This document shows, piece by piece, positions 26,647 to 34,999 of a stretch of DNA of 64,000 nucleotides. Position 1 is the stretch's first letter, and every line of letters starts with the position of its first letter. The notes under the pieces were generated by a model, which saw only the letters and a list, made by a program, of their open reading frames with translations, was not told the DNA's origin and made no database searches. Source of the DNA: DATFVJ01 sp963820395 (GTDB lineage: Bacteria > Actinomycetota > Actinomycetes > Streptosporangiales > Streptosporangiaceae); NCBI GenBank assembly GCA_963820395.1, contig CAWGAE010000024.1:1-64000 (forward strand), written 5' to 3'. A program made the translations under genes and the position numbers.

Positions 26647-27984
26647 TCAGAGGCTAAGGTCCTCAGACGTCGTTCCAGGCACTCTGCCCGGCTTTGAGCT
26701 CACTCCGTTGCCCAGTGCGGCGTTCATCCGGTCGCAGATCTCAGCGAGGACCTCGCCCGAGGTGGCGAAGTTGAGCCGGACGAAGCCGTCCCCGACCGCC
26801 TGCCTGACCGGTTTCAGCTTGAGGCGGTGCGCACCCGGTTCTATCTGACCCGGGGGGACTGCTCTCCTGCCCCGCGCTGCATCCGGGCCCGCCGCGGTGA
26901 CCCCGCGGAACGCCACGAACTGGGACCCGGGACTGAGCTTGACATTCGCCCGGTCGAGGAAGAAGGCGGCCGGATCTTCCCGCAGGCCAAGATCACGGCA
27001 GTCAAGCCAGGCCAGATAGGTTGCATCTGGCGGGACATAGCCGATGCCGAGTGGCCGCAGCGCCTTGTCGATCATGGCGCGGTTCTGAGCGAGCCGGTCA
27101 AGCACGGCGGAAAGCCACGGGCCACCGTCGCGCCACGCGGCCAGCGTCGCGGTCACGCCGGGCACGCTCGCGGCACCGAACAGCAGCGGCGGTAGCGACG
27201 CGAGGGCGCGGCGGACTGCCGGTGATCCGACGTGTGTCACCGCGCACCTGATTCCGGCCAGATTGAACGCCTTGGTGGCGGAGGTAAGCGTGACCGTGCG
27301 TGCGGCTGTCCCGGCCGAAATCGACGCGAACGGTATGTGCTGGTGGGTCGGGTAGGTCAGGTCCGCGTGGACCTCGTCGGAGATGACCAGGAGACCATGC
27401 GCTGCCGCCACGTCCGCCATCGATTCGAGTTCCCGCCTGGTGAAGCAGCGGCCGGTCGGGTTGTGCGGGTTGACCAGGATCAGCGCCCGGGCGCCACTCG
27501 CCACGACGTCGCGCGCGAAGCGCTCCAGGTCAAAGCCCCAGCCAGCGGTGGACCGCTCAATCGGGACCTCGACGAGGCGGCGGTGCATCACTGCGAGCGT
27601 ATCGAGGAAGGGCGGGTACGCGGGAAGGTGCATCGCGACCGCGTCGCCCGGCGCGGTCGAGACGTACAGCACCACTTGCAGCGCCTGGATGATGTCGGTG
27701 AATTCGCGTACCTCGGCCGGGTCCGGTGACCAGCTGTAACGCTCCGCCATGCGGTCGGCGAACGCCTCCCGCAGCGGCACGGCATCGTGCAGCCAGTCAG
27801 GGTATCCTAGATCAGCGTCCGACACCAGGTCGGCAAGAGCCTCGCGTACCGCCCGGGGTGCGGGGAAGTCCATGTCGGCAACCCAGGCGGCGAGCCCGTC
27901 CTGGCCCACCCTCCGCCACTTGAGACCTGGCTTGGCGTGCAGCCAGCCCAGGTCGACGTGCAGCTCGTCCGGGTCGCTGGTCAT
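26647..27984 (-). CDS. PatB/MalY-type PLP aminotransferase, C-S lyase
   Basis: 445 residues of fold type I PLP enzyme: WVADMDFPAP near the N-terminus, ILVNPHNPTGRCF, VISDEVHADLTYP and the Schiff-base Lys in TSATKAFNLAGIRCA identify the cystathionine beta-lyase/PatB group, which cleaves cystathionine or cysteine conjugates. The ATG at 27982-27984 follows gaggag. Odd feature: between SPGSQF and GDGFVRLNFATS, normally separated by a handful of residues, there are about 40 extra residues (VAFRGVTAAGPDAARGRR and more), near the PLP domain end. Whether the enzyme tolerates this insertion is unclear. Confidence 0.87.
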   Translation of the reverse strand: MTSDPDELHVDLGWLHAKPGLKWRRVGQDGLAAWVADMDFPAPRAVREALADLVSDADLGYPDWLHDAVPLREAFADRMAERYSWSPDPAEVREFTDIIQALQVVLYVSTAPGDAVAMHLPAYPPFLDTLAVMHRRLVEVPIERSTAGWGFDLERFARDVVASGARALILVNPHNPTGRCFTRRELESMADVAAAHGLLVISDEVHADLTYPTHQHIPFASISAGTAARTVTLTSATKAFNLAGIRCAVTHVGSPAVRRALASLPPLLFGAASVPGVTATLAAWRDGGPWLSAVLDRLAQNRAMIDKALRPLGIGYVPPDATYLAWLDCRDLGLREDPAAFFLDRANVKLSPGSQFVAFRGVTAAGPDAARGRRAVPPGQIEPGAHRLKLKPVRQAVGDGFVRLNFATSGEVLAEICDRMNAALGNGVSSKPGRVPGTTSEDLSL

Positions 27985-28229
27985 TCGCACCGTCTCCTCG
28001 GCCTTTGGCCGCGGAGCGCTGCTTCGCGGCGCGCCCGGCAGCCCCACACGGTCCTCACCCTAGTGTCCCCTCAGCCAGGATGATCGCCGCGCTGGTGGCT
28101 GGGATCCGCCAGCAGTCCCGCCCGCAGTGCGGGTCATCCGCGCGGGCCGCGGATCCTCCAGCCGTACCTCGACCTGGCGAAGCCGGCTTCCTTTACGCGG
28201 CCGTGGCCGGGCGGCGCCCCGGCCCGACG

Positions 28230-28881
28230 ATGGCTAGGCTCGGCAGGGCCGCGATCGCGGCTCTCGCGGCGGGATGCCTCGCGCTCGCCGCGCTGACCCC
28301 GCTCGAGATCCGGGTGATCGCCTCCGGCCACGCGCCGCTGATCCCCGCGCGGGTAACCACCGGAACGCTCACCTCCCCATGGGTGGTCGGCCCGGTGTTC
28401 AGCAAGTTCTCAATTCTTTCCCCTTCGTGGCTCTGGATCGTCATGCCTGCGCTCCTCCTCGCGGTCGTGGTGGTCACCTGGCTGGCGGCGGGGGCCCGGA
28501 TGCTGCGTGTGCGGCGGGTGCCCGCGTGGCGCTCCGCGACCGCGGGCGTTGACGGCGCCGACCAGTACACGGCGTTCGCCTATACCAACCCCGCGCGAAG
28601 GGTCCTCGAAGTCAACCTGCTCACCCGCGCAGAGCTACGCGGGCTGGAGGAGCCTGCCGACACCGGCGGGGAACCAGGTGCGCCGGCTATTCCCCATCTC
28701 AGTTACACCTCGGACGTCGGAAATGGTCGAGGAAATCGTGTACCGGCCCGCCGTACGGCCATTGCTCTTCCTGGCGCGGGCCGTCAAACGGCTTCAATCC
28801 GGCCGTCTGGACGCCTATCTTGCGTACAAGCTCATCGCCCTCGTCGCGGTGATCGCAGTGGTGGCCGCGCTCGGTTCGTAA
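28230..28881 (+). pseudogene. Hydrogenase-4 component B / NuoL-like subunit, C-terminal remnant
   Basis: The first frame gives AAGCLALAALTPLEIRVIAS, SPSWLWIVMPALLLAVVVV, RVRRVPAWRSATAGVDGADQ and YTAFAYTNPARRVLEVNLL. After a frameshift near 28720 comes EIVYRPAVRPLLFLARAVKR and LQSGRLDAYLAYKLIALVAV, the typical end of HyfB/HycC-type proton-pumping membrane subunits of hydrogenase or formate-hydrogenlyase complexes. The 5' two thirds with the antiporter helices are missing, and no other hyf gene is nearby. Confidence 0.72.
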
Positions 28882-29013
28882 CTTCGGGCCCGTCGCCGAC
28901 TCACACGGAGCTTGCGGCAGTGCGGCCTTCGGGGGCAGAGTGCTACCGGGGAGGCACTGCGAGCAGTGCCACGTCGCACGGCCCGGATTCCGGGACTCCC
29001 ACGAGGAGGGCCC

Positions 29014-29457
29014 ATGTCCGCTGCCAAACCGTTTCGCCGCGTGCTCGTCGGATGGGATGGGTCACGGGGCGCCTCAGCTGCGCTGCGGGCCGCCGCAGCC
29101 ATCGTCGGCAATGAGGAGGGACAAGTGGTTGCGCTCGCCGTGCCGCCATCCGCCTGGCATACCGAAACCGCGCAGGAACGCTCGGCGAACGAGATCGCCG
29201 CCAGGGAGCGGGTCCGTACCCCGTTCGAACGGCTGCAGGCCGAGCTGGCTGCCCTGTGCAGCGCCCGCATCGACCTGCAATTCGCCGAGGATCCGAACAT
29301 CCCGCAAGCACTCTGCCGCTATGCCACCGAGCACGGGTTCGACCTGCTCGTCCCCGGCCGTCATGGCGAGGCCGGCGCCGCGGCCCGCAAGCTCGGCCAC
29401 GTCGCAGACTCCGCCATCCGCAGCGCCGGTCTCCCGCTCCTGCTGGCCACCCCATGA
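29014..29457 (+). CDS. Universal stress protein
   Basis: 147 residues, single UspA domain: RRVLVGWDGSRGASAALRAA at the N-terminus, ATP-loop-like GRHGEAGAAARKLGHVADSA and the C-terminal strand GLPLLLATP. The ATG at 29014 has a strong gaggaggg site. Universal stress proteins respond to hypoxia and growth arrest in actinobacteria. Its stop overlaps the start of the SixA-like gene (atga), so the two are co-translated. Confidence 0.9.
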   Translation: MSAAKPFRRVLVGWDGSRGASAALRAAAAIVGNEEGQVVALAVPPSAWHTETAQERSANEIAARERVRTPFERLQAELAALCSARIDLQFAEDPNIPQALCRYATEHGFDLLVPGRHGEAGAAARKLGHVADSAIRSAGLPLLLATP

Positions 29458-30032
29458 CGCGCGCCGACCATGCCACTCGCGAACTGGTGCTCGTACGGCA
29501 CGCCAAGTCGGCGTGGCCGGACCTGCCGGACCGGGACCGGCCGCTCGCTCCTCGTGGCCGCCGCCAGGCTCCCCTGGTCGGTAAATGGCTGCGCGCTGGC
29601 GGCCGCCTGCCTGACCTGGTGCTGTGCTCAACGGCGCGACGTGCCAGGGAGACCTGGCAATTGATGGCCGTCGAGCTCGGTGCGCCGGTGCACGTCACCC
29701 ACGATGAGTGGATCTATGGGGCGGACGCGGCGTCCTTGCTTGATCTCATTCGCCAGGTACCCGAGGAAGTGCAGACCCTGCTGCTGGTCGGCCACGCCCC
29801 AGGCATCCCAGACCTGACTCTTCTGCTAGCCGGTGACCGACGAGCCGCCTCAGCCGGCAATTCGGCCGACAATTCGGCCGACAATTCGGCCGGGGATGCA
29901 ATGCAACGGGCCAGCGGAAAGTTCCCCACTGCCGGGGTGGCGGTCATGGCCATTGCGGGGTCCTGGTCAGCTCTGGAACCCGGTCGTGCGCAGCTGACCG
30001 ATTTCAAGGTGCCCCGCGACCTGGAGAGCTGA
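29454..30032 (+). CDS. SixA-like histidine phosphatase
   Basis: 192 residues, phosphoglycerate mutase fold: the catalytic LVRHAKSAW at the start, DRDRPLAPRGRRQA, CSTARRARETW and the second His in LLVGHAPGIPDL. SixA enzymes dephosphorylate phosphohistidine. An insertion of three NSAD units (DNA repeat aattcggccgac) interrupts the region after residue 130. Translationally coupled to the UspA gene through a 4-base overlap. Confidence 0.88.
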   Translation: MTRADHATRELVLVRHAKSAWPDLPDRDRPLAPRGRRQAPLVGKWLRAGGRLPDLVLCSTARRARETWQLMAVELGAPVHVTHDEWIYGADAASLLDLIRQVPEEVQTLLLVGHAPGIPDLTLLLAGDRRAASAGNSADNSADNSAGDAMQRASGKFPTAGVAVMAIAGSWSALEPGRAQLTDFKVPRDLES

Positions 30033-30329
30033 ACGCCAGGGGCTGGCGATCGGGTCGATGGCAGCGTCCGGCGGCCTTCCCGCGGAAACAAGCTGTCGGG
30101 CCCCGCGAAGGGCACGGGACCGATCTCCGCTTAACGGTGGCTGCATGGGGCGCAGCCGGATCCGAAGTCGTCCGCGTTTCATGATCCCGGTAACTTTCGT
30201 GCGCATGCCTCCCAATAGTTACCGCGATCAGTGCTGGGCTCAGGACTCTTGACATGGTGGCTTGCTGACTGTCCGTGACAGTTGGCTTGGCCTGTGATTT
30301 TGCCTTATTTTTCTGGCATTTCTGCCTGT

Positions 30330-30607
30330 ATCCGCCTCCTGGCCGCGATAGAATTACACAACTCGTCGATGAGAACCGGCCCGGGACCGGAGACGATGAA
30401 GCCGGGGTCGCTGGCGCCGCCGCCGCTCGCGCGTCCGGGCGGTCAAGGTCGAGGACGGGCCGGTCGAACTCGGCCGCGAGCCCAGCGAGCAAGGTGCTCT
30501 TGCCCACGGCTGCGCGGCCCGGTGAGGATCACGACGGGCTCTTCGCTCATGCGCTGAGGGACGACTTCGGCGAGTCGGCGAGGACGCAGCCCGCTAGTAG
30601 CCTTCAT
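30330..30607 (-). pseudogene. AAA ATPase (DUF4143 type), N-terminal remnant
   Basis: Minus-strand fragments in three frames: MKATSGLRPRRLAEVVPQRM, EEPVVILTGPRSRG, then GKSTLLAGLAAEFDRPVLDL, then DPGFIVSGPGPVLIDEL. Together they give a Walker A (GPRxxGKST) and the start of Walker B of the ATPases that often carry a DUF4143 tail. At least two frameshifts, and everything after the second strand is missing. Confidence 0.6.
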
Positions 30608-30646
30608 GCACTTCAGGATGCCATGCGGGGGAACTCTTGAACGACT

Positions 30647-30687
30647 TTCTGGGAAACTTTACAGCTCTATTCTGGGAAACATTACAG
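30647..30687. repeat. Pair of 18-bp direct repeats, insertion-sequence end candidate
   Basis: ttctgggaaactttacag at 30647-30664 and ttctgggaaacattacag at 30670-30687, one mismatch, 23-base period. Such closely spaced repeats recall the multi-copy terminal sites of IS21-like elements. Confidence 0.6.
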
Positions 30688-30770
30688 GAATGAACTGGGC
30701 AGCCTGACGTACATCAGGTGGGAATCCAGACGAGGCACGCTCGCTGCAGAGCACGCGAGCTGCCCTGGAT

Positions 30771-30953
30771 GTGTGTGTGAAGACAGTCCCCGGCGACAGC
30801 ACCCTCACCATCCGCCTCGGCCCGCTGTCCGCGCCCCGCCGCACCCGCGCGCTCGCCGCCCTATGCGAGCAGCTCACCGCCACCGAAACCCGCTACCCCG
30901 GCACCCATCTCGTCCTGCGCTACGAAGTCAAAAACCACCCAGACGCTGCATAA
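30771..30953 (+). CDS. Short ORF, possible transposase-type C-terminal fragment
   Basis: 60 residues, MCVKTVPGDSTLTIRLG, APRRTRALAALCEQLTATET, RYPGTHLVLRYEVKNHP. I have an impression of similarity to C-terminal parts of actinobacterial transposase-like proteins, but cannot name the family. It follows the direct repeats above, which supports an old insertion element. May be a truncated fragment. Confidence 0.3.
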   Translation: MCVKTVPGDSTLTIRLGPLSAPRRTRALAALCEQLTATETRYPGTHLVLRYEVKNHPDAA

Positions 30954-31006
30954 ACGATCTCCTATGTCAGGAGTCCCGGGGCTGGGCTCGAAACATGACC
31001 ATCGCT

Positions 31007-31414
31007 GATGCCCGATAGATGCCCTGAGCGGGGACGATGCCGTTTCAGCGACGGTACCTAGCGTGTTGATGTCCGCTATGTACGGCGGCTTACTGACAAG
31101 CCGCAACGCCCTCAGTGGCATCTTAGTAAGAGCCGATAGTTCGAAGGGCGCGAAGACAACCAGCCATACTGGTGAGACGACTCACCGCCGCGGATATGGA
31201 AAGTGGGCCTCCTCGCCAACTGGAGCGGATGACGGATGCCCTCTTTATACCTTCATACCGCCCAGAATGGGACGAAGTACGACAAAGAGCGGAAGTTGAG
31301 GCGGACTCCAGCGATTCGCCCAGCATGCGGTTACCTTTCGAGACATCTAGAGTGTCATCTTCTCGGTATCTTTAAGAGTCATACGTCGATGCCCGATAGA
31401 TGCCCTGAGCGGGG
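31007..31414. repeat. 27-bp direct repeats bounding a low-GC 354-bp segment
   Basis: gatgcccgatagatgccctg plus agcgggg occurs at 31007-31033 and, identical, at 31388-31414. The segment between has clearly lower GC than the window, no supported gene and no inverted ends. It looks like an inserted or duplicated unit flanked by long duplications. Confidence 0.75.
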
Positions 31415-31626
31415 CATGGTTTTCTCTGCCACTGTGATACTGACTGCGGTCATGACCACGCACGCTGCCACAAATACTGCAAGATCGCCTCTTGCAGCGC
31501 TAGAACCGCTGGCCAGGGTGTCTGGATCGCATGGCAGACAACAGGCCGCATCATCCAGGCCGGGGCCGCCGGAGCCGTCGGGTGCCGTCACCGAACTCCA
31601 GGCGACGGGGTCTCGATCAGGTCCGG
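31415..31626. other. No supported gene
   Basis: A minus-strand frame of 70 codons (31379-31591) has one hydrophobic stretch (LAVFVAACVVMTAVSITV) but no good start or family match. Confidence 0.4.
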
Positions 31627-32031
31627 TCAGCAGCCGTCGCTAGCCCACGGGGATCTTCCCATCTCCGCGTAGAGCTTCTCGAATGCTGCGTACTGGGTGG
31701 CCACGCTAGCGTTCTGCGGCGCGCCGGAGTAGCCGAGGCTGGCCCAGGTGCTGGGCAGGAACTGGAACAGGCCGCCTGCGCCGGACGAGGGGTTGACCGC
31801 GCGCGGGTTGCCGCCGGACTCGCGCTGGATGATGCACAACCGGTAGGCGGCGGTGGCGGTCCGGTATGCGGTGAGCTGTGCGTGGACAGGCGCCGCCGCT
31901 GCCTGGTGGCGGGCTGTTTGGGCTGAGTGGTGGGCTGTTTGGGCTGAGTGGTGGGCTGATGCCTGGACTGTGGGAATAAGTCCTGCCAGGGCTAGACCAG
32001 CGACTGCGGTGGCCCCTACAATGACCTTCAA
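31627..32031 (-). CDS. Secreted transglycosylase-like (lysozyme/Rpf-type) protein
   Basis: 134 residues: signal peptide (MKVIVGATAVAGLALAGLIP, cleavage near VQASA), a short linker with two AHHSAQT repeats, then a transglycosylase-like domain of about 75 residues with the catalytic Glu in CIIQRESGGNPRAVN and the GLFQFLPSTWASLGY motif. It should cut peptidoglycan glycan strands outside the cell, as resuscitation-promoting factors do. TTG start with aggagg ten bases upstream. No convincing riboswitch was seen in front of it. Confidence 0.85.
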   Translation of the reverse strand: MKVIVGATAVAGLALAGLIPTVQASAHHSAQTAHHSAQTARHQAAAAPVHAQLTAYRTATAAYRLCIIQRESGGNPRAVNPSSGAGGLFQFLPSTWASLGYSGAPQNASVATQYAAFEKLYAEMGRSPWASDGC

Positions 32032-32432
32032 CGAGTTCGAACCTCCTGATGCAGGGTGGGTAATTCGTAGGGGCCGGGGGTGCTCGCAACACCACCGGTC
32101 CCACCCGTTTACGGGCGTTGTGTCCTGTTTAACGGCACGTTCGTCCGACCCTTACGTATCTCACGTGCGCGCGCAACCCCGCCGTGGGTGACCTGGGCCA
32201 CACCTGCCCGATTGGTCATGGGCCGCGCGGGCGTCCCCACCAGCGCGTTCGCACGGCGGGACAGCGTCGGCAGGCACCGAGGAAATGTTGCGGCAAATCC
32301 GCTTGGTGGCCGAGAATGTCGACTGGGGTGGGTGTCGACCTGGTGCTTCTGGGTACAGGAGGAACGTTGTGACGCAGTTGACAGTGGCACCATGCAGGTT
32401 GGGCAGTCGAGGCTGTGAGAGGCAGTCATCCG
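32032..32432. other. Divergent intergenic between the lysozyme and redoxin genes
   Basis: No coding sequence supported. The minus-strand 5' region of about 250 bases in front of the lysozyme gene is long enough for a structured leader, but I could not recognise the ydaO-type c-di-AMP fold often found before such genes. A sequence near 32180-32230 (aggtgtggcccaggtcaccc, minus strand) recurs in diverged form at about 33140-33180 on the plus strand. Confidence 0.35.
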
Positions 32433-33032
32433 ATGCGTCCTGACATCAGACCTGGCGGCATCTTCCCCGATTATGCTCTCCCGGACCACACCGGCACGGT
32501 GCGTACGCTTAGCGAGCTTCAGGGCCGCGATCCGCTGATCCTCACCTTGGCGCGCGGCAACTACTGCCCTAAAGAGCACCAGCAGCACCTTGAGCTGGCG
32601 GCCAACTACTCGAAGATCGCGGTGGCCTACACCCAGATCGCCACTATCGCCACCGACGACCATCACACCCTGCAAGAGTTCCGCGCGTCGGTGGGCGCCC
32701 AGTGGACCTTCCTGTCCGATCCCGGTCGGACCGTCCAGAAGGACCTCGACATCGCCGAGTACACCGACCCCCAGCACAACCCCATGATCCCGCACACGCT
32801 GGTGCTCAAGCCGGGGCTGGTCATTCACAGTGTCTATAACGGCTACTGGTTCTGGGGCCGCCCGTCGTTCTACGACCTGTGGCATGACCTGCGTGCCGCC
32901 ACTAGCGAGATCCGCCCGGACTGGGATCTGAGCACCCCGGGGCTCCGCGAAGCCTGGGACGCGGACGACTACTCGAACTTTCATGGCTGGGACCGGCGGT
33001 CCCCCGAGTCGGTGCCGTCATCGTATGAGTGA
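32433..33032 (+). CDS. Peroxiredoxin-like (AhpC/TSA) redoxin
   Basis: About 199 residues with a thioredoxin fold: FPDYALPDHTGTVRTLSELQ, LTLARGNYCPKEHQQHLEL (one Cys at the peroxidatic position), FLSDPGRTVQKDLDIAEYTD and the cis-Pro strand MIPHTLVLKPGLVIHSVYNG. Peroxide reduction is inferred; the resolving Cys is not evident, so it may be a 1-Cys type. ATG 32433 preferred; GTG 32415 is an in-frame alternative. Confidence 0.82.
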   Translation: MRPDIRPGGIFPDYALPDHTGTVRTLSELQGRDPLILTLARGNYCPKEHQQHLELAANYSKIAVAYTQIATIATDDHHTLQEFRASVGAQWTFLSDPGRTVQKDLDIAEYTDPQHNPMIPHTLVLKPGLVIHSVYNGYWFWGRPSFYDLWHDLRAATSEIRPDWDLSTPGLREAWDADDYSNFHGWDRRSPESVPSSYE

Positions 33033-33206
33033 CAGAGCAACGATTGTTGCTGCACTTAGCGGCCCAGGTGACTCGTCAGGCCGGGGACCAAACAAGTCGC
33101 GTCCCCGCTCTTTTGCGCTGCCCGCCGCGCGGTGGCCGCGGCGAATGACCCGGGTGGGCCAGGTGACGCACGGCTCACCAGGTTTGCTTTGTCGTGCTTG
33201 GCTAAG

Positions 33207-34929
33207 CCTCGATCCACCGCGTAAATAGGGTTCTGCCGGGCGCGCCGACGCGAAAGGTGCCCTCTGAACTGGGACGATGGGAGTTGCTAACACTTCCATT
33301 CCCCAGATGGAGAGGACACCTCGCAAGTGCGATTGTTGCACGGGCTGGCGAAGATTCACGCATCGTTTGATGACCCGAATCTCGTGTCACGGGCGGGCCT
33401 GGTCCCGGTGATGGCCCTGGCGCAGCGGGCCGGCCTTGCCGCGCTGGCCGGCGAGCATGTGGCCATCGCCGGCCGGTGCGGGGTGAATGCGCACCTGAAA
33501 GTGCCGTGCCTGGTCGCCGGGATGGTCGCCGGGGCGGACAGCATCGACGACATGGACCTGCTGCGGCATGGCGCGATGCCGGCGCTGTTTGGCGGGATCC
33601 GGGCACCGTCCACGCTGGGGTCGTTCCTGCGCTCGTTCTCCTGGGGGAACGCCCGGCAGGCGGAGAAGGTGAGCCGGCTGCTGCTGGCGGACCTGGCCCG
33701 CCGCACGCCGTTGCTGCCCGGCAAGGACGTGGTGGCGTTCGTGGATATCGACTCGATGCAAAAACGTGTCTACGGCCGCAAGAAGCAGGGCGCGGCGTTC
33801 GGCCATACCAAGATCCAGGGCAAGAGCCTGCTGGTGCGGGGGCTGAACGCGCTGACCGCCACGATCAGCACGCCGCTGGCTGCGCCGGTGATCGCCGCCA
33901 CCAGGCTCCGCGGCGGCAACGCGGGCTCGGCCCGGGGCGCCGCGTCCTTCGCCACCGAATCGGTCACTACCGCCCGCGCCACCGGATGCGCCGGGACGCT
34001 CGTGGTGCGGGCCGACTCGGCGTTCTACTCCGCGGCGTTCACCGGCGCGGTCCGCCGGGCCGGGGCGTGCTTTTCGGTCACGGCGAAGATGGACCCGGCC
34101 GTCAAGGCGGCGATCGCCGCCATCGGCGAGGATGCCTGGACCCCAATCAGATATCCGCGGGCGATCTGGGACGACCAGCTGCGCTGCTGGGTGCCGACGC
34201 CGAGGTGGCCGAGGCGCACTACACCGCCTTCACCTCGAAGAAGGGGCAGGCCATCACCGCCCGGCTGATCGTCCGCCGGGTCAAAGACCTCAACCGCACG
34301 GCCGCCCAGGGCCAGGACGAGATGTTCCCCGTCTGGCGCTACCACGCCGTGTTCACCGACTCCCCGTTCGCGACCATCCAGGCCGAAGAGCACCACCGCG
34401 ACCACGCCCAGGTCGAACAGCTGTTCGCCGACTGGACCGACGGGCCCCTCGCGCACCTGCCATCAGGCTCGTTTCCCGCGAACGCGACCTGGCTCGCCTG
34501 CGCCGCCATCGCGCACAACGTGCTGCGCGCCGCCGGATCCCTGGCCAGCCTCGCCTACGCCAAGGCCCGCGGCGCCACGTTGCGCCGCGACCTCATCAAC
34601 GTCGCCGCCCGGACCGCCCGCCACGGCCGCGGCGAGATCACCCTGCACCTGCCCGAAGGCTGGCACCGCGAGCAGCACTGGATGAGCCTCTTCGAGGCCG
34701 CCTGCGGCCCGCCCGCCCACGCGGCCTGACCAGCCCAGACACAGTCACGCATTCCCACGGCCCAGCGGCCACCCGGCGAACTGCCAGCCAAGATCCCCGA
34801 TCAGAAACCGTGGACAAGCCGCAGAAAGGTGAGCGGCGAGAAAACCACGTCCCCTGCCATCCTCAAGATCACGTCCACTGGGCCATTGCCCCGCAACGCG
34901 ATCATCTGAATTCGGGCGGTGGATTGAGG
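33207..34929 (+). mobile_element. Insertion sequence, IS1380 family, with target duplication
   Basis: 1723 bp. Left end CCTCGATCCACCGC and right end (inverted) CCTCAATCCACCGC match at 13 of 14 positions. The element is bounded by the same five bases, CTAAG, at 33202-33206 and 34930-34934, a target-site duplication. It contains one transposase gene on the plus strand. Size, ends and duplication fit the IS1380 family. Confidence 0.92.
33327..34729 (+). pseudogene. IS1380-family transposase, one frameshift
   Basis: About 467 residues when corrected. The first frame has the typical FDDPNLVSRAGLVPVMALAQ start, the DDE-type VVAFVDIDSMQKRVYG (first Asp) and LVVRADSAFYSAAF (second Asp). Near 34191 one base is missing and the second frame continues with DAEVAEAHYTAFTSKKGQAI, VWRYHAVFTDSPFA, HRDHAQVEQLFADWTDGPLA and the C-terminal LHLPEGWHREQHWM. 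With intact ends this copy could still be moved in trans. GTG start. No slippery heptamer is evident at the shift, so programmed frameshifting seems unlikely. Confidence 0.88.
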
Positions 34930-34999
34930 CTAAGCCGCGGCGAGATATGCAAGGCGGGCCACCTGGTGGCCAGCAAAGATCGCGGAGAGGGCGAGAGCA

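Noticed and set aside
30188..30282. Inverted repeats cggtaac/gttaccg and actgtc/gacagt
   Set aside because: Short arms, widely spaced, no gene start nearby; likely by chance.
32035..32300. Possible c-di-AMP (ydaO) riboswitch before the lysozyme-like gene
   Set aside because: The position is right, but I could not find the conserved junction sequences; a covariance model search (Rfam ydaO-yuaA) would decide.
32109..32984. 291-codon minus-strand frame over the redoxin gene
   Set aside because: Val/Gly/Arg-rich shadow; the plus strand has a recognisable AhpC/TSA fold.
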